From NCBI GenBank assembly GCA_036897625.1, contig JAYMTA010001305.1:1-20685 (forward strand): a stretch of 20,685 bases of DNA. Direction: 5' to 3'. Position numbers and translations under genes: made by a program. This stretch comes from Pelargonium cotyledonis. Lineage: Eukaryota; Streptophyta; Magnoliopsida; Geraniales; Geraniaceae. Within the stretch, counting starts at the first letter, position 1. The number at the start of each line of letters is the position of its first letter. The notes under the pieces are model-generated. The model did no database searches. It was given only the letters and a program-made list of their open reading frames with translations, and was not told the DNA's origin. This document shows, piece by piece, positions 12,001-20,144 of the stretch.

Positions 12001-12541
12001 GTACAATCACTGGTCAATCTAGTAAAACCCCACAACTTCTTCACTGAAAAAAAAAATACAGCTCCATCAATCACAGTGTAAATTCAATGGATGTGTTAAA
12101 AAAAGCAACAATAGTAACGCTAACAATGGTATATTGAGATCTGAGAGAGTAAATGGACACTGTCAGAAATATGCTCAACAAGGAAACAGAAGCAGATACT
12201 GCAACTTTCCATGTTTCCTATAGCCCAAATTATTCTCAAAGAAAATGAATCTGTAATTATGTCCTTATTGTATTCACATGTGAAATAAATAACCTCTAGA
12301 TGAAGTAAACAATTGATATTGGACATGAAATGAGAGAGAGAGAGAGAGAGAGAGTAGTACATGAGGAGTGAGGTTGTGGGAAGACCACCAGGAGCTTAAT
12401 GCAATCCCCAGGTTGAGCAACATGAGTCAAAGCCCAAACCATAGCTCTCTTGGGAATTTCCTTGGACACCTTGACTGCAACCACCACCACCTTCCCAGCC
12501 ACATCAAAGCTACCTCCACCATTATGACCCTTCTGCCACAT
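9047..12541 (-). CDS. Receptor-like cytoplasmic Ser/Thr kinase with N-terminal USP-like domain (PERK/At5g56790 type)
   Basis: Nine exons: 12541-12361, 12043-11889, 11778-11684, 11540-10552, 10136-9976, 9847-9771, 9695-9548, 9403-9254 and 9082-9047. They keep one frame through GT-AG introns and encode 663 aa. An in-frame TGA three codons upstream fixes the ATG as the start. Residues about 17-53 ([20 protein letters not shown]...) resemble a universal-stress-protein fold. A Ser-rich linker follows, then CSVCQHKGP and the kinase domain from about 371. The kinase motifs are complete: GGFGSV loop 396-401, Lys415 in AVKQ, probable helix-C Glu431, HRD 510-512 followed by LRPNN, DFG 530-532 and APE 556-558. 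There is no signal peptide or membrane segment. Some relatives in databases are labelled 'inactive protein kinase', but nothing catalytic is missing here. At the exon 3/4 join the protein reads [18 protein letters not shown], one residue shorter than relatives such as DKQLK or DKRLK. The last exon is only 36 bp. The substrate is unknown. Confidence 0.92.
12332..12354. repeat. (GA)n microsatellite at kinase intron 1 donor
   Basis: About 11.5 GA units. On the coding (minus) strand the donor GTACTACT at 12360 runs straight into a CT repeat, so the first bases of intron 1 are a polypyrimidine tract. Length variation would be expected between individuals. Confidence 0.9.
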
Positions 12542-13505
12542 ATCAACTCAGCACCAAAACCTACAACCTAGCTCCACCTTCTCAAACACACTGCATGACC
12601 AAAACCCAGAACAATTTTACCCTATTCAATGCCAACCCATTTCAGGGGAGTCAAAAACATCAAGCCAGAAAGCAAAAAGATTGCAACTTTAGTTCTGGGA
12701 AATAAACTGTGATTCAAACACAGTGGTGACAGACATTCACCGAACACACCACAAGATGCTTTTTAAAGACACCCAGATGGAGAAAAAAGCTATAAAGAAG
12801 AAAAATAAATAAAGTAGAAGAGGAAGTGCACTTCAAGGAACCTTTTTTCCGATCAATTCACTGCCCAACTGTTGAGGTGGCTTTCATTTCCGACAAGCAA
12901 GAACGGCCAGAGGGCCAATCAAGAAAGCTGGTGACCGAGAAACGACAAAGGGAAAGGGCAGCTCTGGATCTAAACGACACCTACTGATTACCAAAATATG
13001 AGCTTATTGCTTACATATATTCTGCCCCTACCTTACATCACTTTGAGGAACACTCTTTATTTGCTTTCTTCAAAGCATTAGTTTCTTCTTTTCTTTTTCA
13101 ATAGAAGACACTCCAAAGTTGGATTTAGTTGCAAGAATTTTATTAATTATTTCAAACTTGATTGTTTAGTGACATGGACTCAGAGTCAATTGTTCCAAAA
13201 ATGACATGGCAACTTTTGTTGTTGTTGCTGTTGTTTATATGCTTTTTTAAAGCTTTGACAGTGAACATTCAATCACTGCATGATCGAGAGAGCTTCTCGA
13301 ACACGAGTTCTCGAGCTTGCACCTAAGTCATGCTACCACTTGGTTAAGTGAGCGGTGGTGACACAAACTATATTGAGTTACACAGGTTCGCCTCGCCCGA
13401 AACTTTACAAGATAAACATGACTCAAAAGTTGGTCGGAGTCAGATTTGACAAAAGATGGGGCGGGTGCCTACAGGTTCAGATCCAAATGGTCGAGTATCA
13501 CTACT

Positions 13506-13552
13506 TACGTAGCCACGTGTATTTCATCACCTGAGCTATGATAATTTGACGT
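13506..13552. promoter_or_regulatory. ACGT-element cluster (G-box plus TACGTA and TGACGT)
   Basis: TACGTA (13506-13511) and the G-box CACGTG (13514-13519) have their ACGT cores 8 bp apart. A TGACGT half-site of the as-1 type follows at 13547-13552. From established knowledge, bZIP and bHLH factors bind such cores, and paired ACGT sites often form abscisic-acid or light response units. The cluster ends about 145 bp before the SERAT ATG, so it could be in the core promoter or the leader. Confidence 0.5.
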
Positions 13553-13620
13553 AGTCCACATGGCAGCTGACACAACATTGATATTTCCGAAAATGCCCTT
13601 CTAATTTAATAACGATCTCT

Positions 13621-13626
13621 ATGTAG
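13621..13626 (+). promoter_or_regulatory. Minimal start-stop uORF (ATG-TAG) upstream of SERAT
   Basis: ATGTAG is a start codon followed at once by a stop. The next ATG downstream is the SERAT start at 13698, 71 nt after the uORF stop, and there is none between. If the transcript begins upstream of 13621, ribosomes would meet this element first. AUG-stop elements are known to stall ribosomes and control mRNA stability in plants (Arabidopsis NIP5;1). Here the transcription start is unknown, so the role is inferred. Confidence 0.35.
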
Positions 13627-13697
13627 GATTCATTTCCTCCACCCAGTCATAAAACTCAATTGACACCGTGATCATCACCGTGCATAGAACTACAACG

Positions 13698-15899
13698 ATG
13701 CCACCGCCAGGGAATTTCCGGCTTCCCCCGTCGGCGGTTTCCCGGCTCCCCGGTTCGGCGCCGGCGCCGGATTCGTCCGCCGGGGACGACGAGGCCTGGG
13801 TGTGGATGCAGATCAAGGAGGAGGCAAGGCGGGATGCGGAGGCGGAGCCGGCGCTGGCGAGCTTCCTGTACTCCACGATACTCTCGCACGCCTCGTTCGA
13901 GCGGTCGCTTGCCTTCCATTTGGGAAACAAGCTGTGCTGCTCCACACTCCTCGCGACGCTCCTCTACGACATCTTCCTCAGCGCCTTCGCCGCCGACCCT
14001 TCCATCTGCTCCGCCGCCATCTCCGACCTCCGCGCCGCCCGATTACGAGACCCAGCCTGCATTTCTTTCTCTCATTGCCTCCTCAATTTCAAGGGTTTCT
14101 TGGCCTGTCAGGTACTTAATTTTGCCTAATCTGCCAATTACTTGCATCTCTACTCCGATTATTTTTCTGGAGTTTTTATTCTTCTTGCATTTCATGAAAT
14201 GTGAAATAATTTAGCTCTAATCAACCTAGGAATTTAGTTCACAACAGAAAGTAATTTATAAAAAAAAATTGATTTTTCTTTACAAGTAAGCAGTAAATTT
14301 CTGTTCTGAATATCTATGGAAGTATAGATGATTTTTAGAACCCAATTGCAAAACCATCACCATTTTAGTATGGAAACTTTCAGTTGGTAACTCTGTTTTT
14401 GGTTGATGTGAAATGAAGGATCAGTATCACAAATGCTGAGTGTAGCCAGGGATTGAGTTTCCTTGAGAAATTTGGATCCCGCGACAGCCAATTGTTATTA
14501 GAGTGAGAAATATTACTTGTAATGGTTACCTACTTTATATGTGATAATCTGAACTCCCTTGTTTGGTTCTATGATTTTGAAACTTTTCCTAAGCCCGAGA
14601 AGACATGAGAGGCTTGAAACAAACTGAAACTTGTTCTGTTTCAGTGAGTGGTATTCATGTGTCCTAACAACCTTAGGTGAGAGTGATATAAGAAATGTTC
14701 TCCATACCTACCCATGACTGCGGGCTGCAGCAAGGTTTGATCCATACAGCAGCTCTATTAATGTCCTAAACCCCTTTTCAGGATTTACAGATCACAGCTC
14801 TACATCATACTCCAATACACATTGAAATTAGGAGGCTGATGTAACTAACTGTACCTTCAAAGACAACCATCCTGAAGGTCAAGGCTATATCTTGTGGATG
14901 TAATTTCAATTAGGGCTAGCTCTCTTTTCTTGTTAATATATCAAATGTAATAGGCATGCATAAGATCTGCTTATCCTCAGAAATTTTAGCGGAAAAGGTT
15001 TTGGTTTTAGTAACTTCACGAATAATCCAAGGGGTTTTCCTCTCTCTGCCATAGTATATACATTATTAGCTGCACCGGCAGCTATGTTTTATAGTTTATA
15101 AGCCAGGTGAAGACCACCATGGCCACCATGACAACTTTAATTCCACACCTGAAAAGATATTTCTGTACATTATGATAATTTTCCTTATGCCGGAAGGCAA
15201 TTTGGTTTGTACTAGCTTGCTTTATACTAACAAGCATTAGCAATCACCTCGGCTATGTATTCACATTTTGTTGGAACATAAGATAGGATATGTAGTTCAT
15301 CATTTTAAAGGGATGTTACACTCCAAGAATCAGAGTTTGTATAAACCATTATACAATTTTGCATTGAAAACCTTTTTTTTTTTTTTTTTTTTTTTTTCTG
15401 TTGCTAGACACATCGAGTGGCTCACAGGCTGTGGAAGCAGCAAAGGAGACCTCTTGCACTAGCGCTGCACTCGCGTGTTGCGGAGGTGTTTGCAATTGAA
15501 ATACACCCAGCAGCAAAGCTTGGGAGGGGGATAATGTTTGATCACGCAACAGGGGTGGTGATTGGGGAGACTGCTGTGATTGGAAATAATGTGTCACTCC
15601 TGCATAATGTGACTCTGGGCGGGACAGGAAAGGCATCTGGGGACAGACACCCTAAGATTGGGGATGGAGTGTTAATAGGGGCTTCAGCAACAATTCTGGG
15701 GAATGTGAAGATTGGAGAGGGGGCAAAGATTGGTGCAGGCTCGGTCGTACTGATCGACGTGCCGGCCCGAACAACAGCAGTTGGGAACCCAGCAAGGCTG
15801 GTTGGAGGGAAGGACAAGCCCTCACAAAATGAGGATGTGCCTGGAGAGTCCATGGATCATACTTCCTTCATATCTGAGTGGTCGGATTATATTATTTGA
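13698..15899 (+). CDS. SERAT1;1: Serine O-acetyltransferase, SERAT1;1 type
   Basis: Makes O-acetylserine from serine and acetyl-CoA, the committed step of cysteine synthesis. It works in a complex with O-acetylserine (thiol)lyase, and this type is usually cytosolic. Exons 13698-14111 and 15408-15899 join in phase 0 across a 1,296-bp intron, giving 301 aa. The start is the first ATG (MPPPGNFRLPP); no clear transit peptide is seen. Residues about 32-138 are the helical SAT N-terminal domain (WMQIKEEARRDAEAEPALAS, then FSHCLLNFKGFLACQ). The left-handed beta helix follows (IHPAAKLGRG, then DHATGVVIGETAVIG). His184, Asp183 and His219 of DRHP correspond to E. coli His158, Asp157 and His193. The C terminus ends SEWSDYII, the Ile-ended tail that docks into the thiol-lyase. 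Oddly, the dyad position read as Asp143 in E. coli is Glu169 here (EIHP instead of DIHP). Exon 1 is strongly GC-rich compared with all neighbours. Confidence 0.95.
14112..15407 (+). other. SERAT intron (1,296 bp)
   Basis: The intron starts GTACTTAA and ends TTGCTAG. It is AT-rich in contrast to the GC-rich exon before it. No nested gene, RNA or transposon terminus was recognised. Its 3' end is dominated by a pure T tract (15373-15397). Confidence 0.85.
15373..15397. repeat. Poly-T tract (25 T) forming the SERAT polypyrimidine tract
   Basis: An uninterrupted run of 25 T ends 10 bp before the SERAT exon 2 start at 15408. It serves as the polypyrimidine tract of the 3' splice site (TTGCTAG). 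It could be an old poly(A) tail of an antisense insertion or plain slippage; no target-site duplication was seen. Homopolymer length is prone to sequencing error. Confidence 0.85.
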
Positions 15900-16427
15900 T
15901 GACTCTTAGCTGATGTTTGGTCAATAAATCACGGATACACTGTTCGTATTTGTGTACTGTTATGTTGATGAGCTGATGAATTTTCAAAAACTTGGAAATG
16001 CTTATAAGATGTCATTCCTCTAATTAACTGACAAGTTGAACAACAATTTAGTAGCTGCTTAAATGAACGAAATGCACAAGAAAAGAAACAATCAGATACT
16101 GTAATTAGCTTCTGTATTGAAAAATCATGAATGCTTTACAGCAGAGCATATTATCATATTATTCTATAGTATTTACACTGTTTGTTGATCCTCTGGTTGG
16201 AAGATGCATAATAGGCCTCAAGAATCTTATCTTCTGTATGAGATTTATTTGATGGAAGGTTATGACCTAGTATGTGTTATGATACAGCTTGAAAGAATGC
16301 AATGTACAAGCCACATATGGGCCAAGACTAGTTACCTACAAGAATAGTTAAGGAAACGAAGCGAATGCTGCATGACCTTGTGTAAGATTTATGCTTCTAC
16401 ATCTAGTCGAAATCCAAGAAAATGTTG
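15900..16427. other. Convergent 3' spacer between SERAT and CoA carrier
   Basis: The stop codons of the plus-strand SERAT gene and the minus-strand carrier gene are 528 bp apart. Both 3' UTRs must lie here and may overlap. AATAAA at 15923-15928, shortly after the SERAT stop, is a plausible polyadenylation element. No other gene is visible. Confidence 0.6.
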
Positions 16428-19400
16428 TCAAGAGTGAAGTGATGATGGTTGGGTATTCCTTTCACTGGTTACCACTTCTATTGGGGCGTCATCTCGTGAT
16501 GGAACTCCCAGGTGTAATTTCATGATATCGTAAACAGTGAATCCGATTGCCACAGATGGTACAACCTGAGGTACACAACACGCACCATAAACTTCATTAG
16601 CAACATAAGGAAAGTAGACATGGCAGAGTAAACAAAGGGACTGTTTTTGCACCTTCATGTAGTTGATGCTTAGCCCTGAAAACAATTGCTTCCATCCTTG
16701 CTTTTGCACAATTGTAAGGAGGGTTTCAATTGTTCCTTTTACCTCAGCACTGTTAGATGCTAAGAGTCGTTTGACCTGTAAAAATGTTGCTCATTCTTTA
16801 ACGACTATGATTTTCCACAAGTTGATATAATGATATCCGCTTCACGTATATAGAAAATTACCTGCATTTGCCTCCTAACAACATCGAGCGGGTAAGTGAA
16901 TGTCTGCCCCAACAAACCTGCAACCGATCCACATACTAATTTCACTATGACATGCTTCTTGTGTTCCTGAGGTACGTGTCTTTTCATCTCCTCGTAGAAG
17001 TAAAACTTCAAACCGGCGTATGGAAATATTCCATAGAGTGAGGGAACTGCAAATGGTATTCCATTTTAAATAAAAAGCCTTGCAAGGATGTGAAGTAAAA
17101 CGGAAAGAAAACAGTTTTGAGAAGCATACCCACACCACGATAGAGTCCTTTAATCCCAGCCTCTCTGTAAGTCTTTGAAAAACAGTCAACGATTCCCTTA
17201 TAGAATTGCTCAGTTTTAAAAACCCCTTGAATATTCATCTTCGAAGGATCAACAATCTGCATTTTGATACCCAATTTAGTCCAGACTAAGCCTTATGGAA
17301 GTGCAAAAAACAACTAAATGCTCTACTGAATTTGTGGGATGTAGCTCAGAAGGAAAGTGAGCAGATTCTGTGTGTGCAGAAGGGAGAGAGAGTACAAGTT
17401 TTATTACTTATTATTTACCTGATAAGCCAATTTCGTCCGCACTAAATCAAGAGGATATGTGACCAACACAGCAGTTCCTCCTGCAAATGATCCAGCCACG
17501 AGATCAAGTACAGGGCCTTTGTTTATATCAGGAAAGCCAAGGATGATCCATCTTCGATATTGCTCATAAGCCATATAATGCAGAGCTGCATAAGGAACAA
17601 TCCGAGCAACACTAGCTCCATTCCCTCTAGAGAAGAATAACACCAAGTTAATTACTTAATTGAATAACTTCTAGGGACAAAATTATCTATGAACAACCAT
17701 ATTATGAATGGTGATGACTGGGGATCAACCTGTAGAAACCCATAACCCCTTCTGTCTTTGCAATCTTTCTAAAGGATCCAAACAGCCCTTTGCTCTGAAA
17801 TTCTTCTCTTCTGGTCTGAAATGATCAATAGTTAAGTTATTTTCTTGGCCATTTAAGCATTGACAACTTTCCAGCAAACACAATCAGCTTTACTTTCTTG
17901 GAAACTAGAAGGATTAAAGGCAATTTTGGTACCCAAACTTTGGGGTAAGTGCAGATTTAGTACATGATCTTTTATTCTACCAGAGTTAGTACCCACACTT
18001 CGATTTTGTACCCAATTGAGTACACGCCGTCAGTTTCCGTCAAATACTCCGTTAACCCTTGCTTACGTGGACTTTTCCTCGCAGACCTGTCAAAAACATG
18101 CTGAAATGGACAAAGTTGACACACTCCATTTGACGTGGCCAATTTAAATGATGTGGCATTTTTTATTTGACGGAGACTGGCGGCATGTACTTAATTGGGT
18201 ACAAAATCGGAGTGTGGGTACTAACTCTGGTAGAATAAAAGATCATGTACTAAATCAGCACTTACCTCAAAGTTTGGGTACCAAAATTGCCTTTAATCCA
18301 AACTAGAATGTAGCAGAACTCCAACATCATACAAGTAGCACCAATATTTACACCAGCTCAACATTTTCTGAACAGTATCATAATGGGTATCTAAAACCCT
18401 TCAGAAGTTTCAAAACACAAAATTCTTTTGAAATTTTAGAAACATAAACGTAATGTTTGGATTAACCAATTTACTTCAAAAACAACCTGTCCCAATTCTG
18501 CCTAAGTGAATTTACCCCAGAAAACTTAAAATCAGCCCTGGTCCAAGGCATATCTTACTTGGTTTGGGTATTTTAAGTTGAATGCATATTTTAGACAAGA
18601 AAACAATTGTATGGAATACAGCAATCCTAAGGTTAGAAAATTTTCTTGCCTATGTTACAGAAATGATTCCAACACAATCCACTTGCTCCATTTAAAATAG
18701 AAAAAACGAAAAATGTACTCTGGATAGTTTACTTCAAACAACCTTTTCGATTTCCTTACCTCGTCTACAGTTTCTGCTTATAACCTATGTACATATGAAC
18801 TTCTGCTGTAGTCAACCAATTTCAAGTTCATATACATTCTACATTCCTTTTGAAAGCTACTATTGATGCCACTAACTTAACATTATATCTTCAAACCAAA
18901 TACTGCAGAGAAAAGGATTAAACTGGCATACTAAAATGTAAATGAACTTATGTGGGTCGTTAGGAAGGGCCAGGAGAAGGAATCATCGGTCAGATACATA
19001 ATCATACACAAGCATTTGCTTGCAGGATTTTATATTTTCTTTGAAGAGTTGCAGAAGATGAAAGTAGGTGATATGAGACATCAGTTGGTCTCTGATCAGT
19101 TTGGTAATGGGCAAGAAGTAATCATGAATTCTTCGACATTGCCAAACCACAAAGAGGACAGATTGTACATCAAGATAGGAAAAAAAAACTAATGCACAAG
19201 CTCGTATCTTTCGTAAGAAGTAAGGTGGAATTTGGCAGGGACAAGCCTTACTGGGCCACTGATGCTCATTTTGCTCATTCATTCCCTTTACAATCTAACA
19301 TACTCAATGGGGTTCATATGAATACATTTTTGTTCAAGAATGAATCGGCTTCCTCTGCTTGATCTTCTACTCAGTTAAACAAGCTATTTTGGGGGGAAGA

Positions 19401-19906
19401 ATTCGTCATGGAGCATTTCATGATGATTCTTAAATGAATTAACTGGATGAATCAAAGTGAGTGGCAATGGACATTCAAAGAGATCAAGAATGACCCATCA
19501 ACAAAATCAAAATATCTGGAAATTGACAGAAAATCCCAAAAGAAACCAAATTCTGAAGCCACCCAAGTCCCAATTCAACTCCAGTCAATACACAGCCAAC
19601 CTAAATCAAACTCAATTCTAATAACAACCCATTACAGAGAACAAGAACAAGTAACAAACCCACCAACCCAGTAACCAAAAGATCATCAACATGCTGTTTA
19701 ATCAAAACAAGCACAATTAAGAAAGAAAAAAAAAGGACCTGAAACAAGATCTTGACGCGCTCCAGGGGGGCAACAGCGGTCTTGGCAAAACCGCCGGCGA
19801 CACCTCCCGCGGCGAGCTTCCTTTTCAACAATGGCATGGCCTCTATAACCCCATCCAAGAGCATGGCACTGTCACTTCTCTCCCTCTCTTCTCTCTTCTT
19901 TGACAT
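16428..19906 (-). CDS. CoAc2: Mitochondrial CoA / adenine-nucleotide carrier (At4g26180 type)
   Basis: A mitochondrial inner-membrane carrier of the SLC25 family. Its closest recalled relative is Arabidopsis At4g26180, a CoA importer. Seven exons: 19906-19739, 17815-17730, 17626-17419, 17256-17130, 17046-16862, 16775-16653 and 16565-16428. All joins keep frame and encode 344 aa. The three carrier signatures are PLERVK (47-52), PLDLVR (143-148) and PLDVVR (249-254), each ending the first helix of a repeat, so all six membrane helices are expected. Other family blocks are [40 protein letters not shown] and [20 protein letters not shown]. The ATG at 19906 is the first one downstream of a TATA box at 20068-20075; the open frame upstream has no ATG. 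Intron 1 (17816-19738, 1,923 bp) is far longer than the other five (83-162 bp) and holds a MITE. The C-terminal tail ([12 protein letters not shown]) also matches the Arabidopsis protein. Substrate is inferred from homology. Confidence 0.94.
17902..17910. repeat. 9-bp target-site duplication, left copy
   Basis: AAACTAGAA directly abuts the left terminus of the MITE and is identical to the copy at 18300-18308. Confidence 0.9.
17911..18299. mobile_element. Mutator-type MITE (foldback) in carrier intron 1
   Basis: A 389-bp element with two 136-bp terminal inverted repeats, 17911-18046 and 18164-18299, that begin GGATTAAAGGCAATTTTGGT. The arms differ at about seven of 136 bases, so identity is close to 95%. 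A perfect 9-bp direct repeat AAACTAGAA flanks it (17902-17910 and 18300-18308). A 9-bp duplication with long inverted repeats and a G-starting terminus is the hallmark of Mutator-like elements. The 117-bp core has no coding capacity, so it is non-autonomous. Transcribed as part of the intron, it would form a long hairpin. Confidence 0.9.
18300..18308. repeat. 9-bp target-site duplication, right copy
   Basis: AAACTAGAA directly abuts the right terminus of the MITE. With the left copy it marks the insertion; the empty site would carry it once. Confidence 0.9.
18309..19738 (-). other. Remainder of carrier intron 1
   Basis: About 1.4 kb of AT-rich intron between the MITE and exon 1. Open frames exist on both strands at about 18950-19282, but I cannot assign either to a family. 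No further transposon termini or RNA genes were recognised. The donor is GTCCTT, a non-consensus +3 to +6, right after Gln56. Confidence 0.6.
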
Positions 19907-20067
19907 GGAACCAAAACAGTTAATTTGGCAGACCCAGAGAGAAAAAAAGTAGTGGGTGCTTCTCAAAAGTGGCTCTTTTAATGGCAATGATTGTAGCTGA
20001 CGAAGTTGCAGAGAAAGAAGAGAAGGTGTGAAGAAAGATCGAATCTTTTGTTGATGAAAATCGAGGG

Positions 20068-20089
20068 TTTTTATAAGTATTTGTATTGG
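20068..20089 (-). promoter_or_regulatory. TATA box and CCAAT element of the carrier gene
   Basis: On the minus strand TATAAAAA (20075-20068) lies about 160 bp upstream of the carrier ATG. A CCAAT motif (20089-20085) lies just upstream of it. A transcription start near 20040 would give a leader of roughly 135 nt with no upstream ATG, consistent with the chosen start codon. Confidence 0.6.
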
Positions 20090-20144
20090 CCAAACTCTTT
20101 GACTTGTCGTCAGAGGTAGAGAGATGATCTGATGCGATGCCCAT

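Larger units (their letters stand above)
12542..13697. promoter_or_regulatory. Divergent intergenic region shared by kinase and SERAT genes
   Basis: The kinase ATG (minus strand, 12541) and the SERAT ATG (plus strand, 13698) point away from each other across 1,156 bp, so both promoters and both leaders must fit here. ACGT-core elements cluster on the SERAT side: TACGTA at 13506-13511, a G-box CACGTG at 13514-13519, and TGACGT at 13547-13552. I see no clear TATA box within 150 bp of the SERAT ATG. Whether the region drives both genes together is inference. Confidence 0.5.

Noticed and set aside
13294..13315. TTCTCGAA followed by TTCTCGAG as a heat-shock element
   Set aside because: The two units are 14 bp apart rather than the 10 bp phase needed for a continuous heat-shock element.
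13330..13395. tRNA-like A box (TTGGTTAAGTGAG) and B box (GGTTCGCCTC) suggesting a tRNA or SINE head
   Set aside because: No cloverleaf could be folded, the B box is not GGTTCGANNC, and there is no poly(A) or direct repeat to support a SINE.
13668..13697. Ten-codon upstream extension of the SERAT frame
   Set aside because: It starts at GTG. The ATG at 13698 is the first in frame and gives the usual 301-residue length and a family-like MPP start.
13619..13945. Long minus-strand frames opposite SERAT exon 1
   Set aside because: They are shadows produced by the GC-rich codons of the real plus-strand exon.
19907..19987. 27-residue N-terminal extension of the carrier
   Set aside because: The extended frame has only a TTG at its start and no ATG, and carriers of this type begin near the chosen Met.
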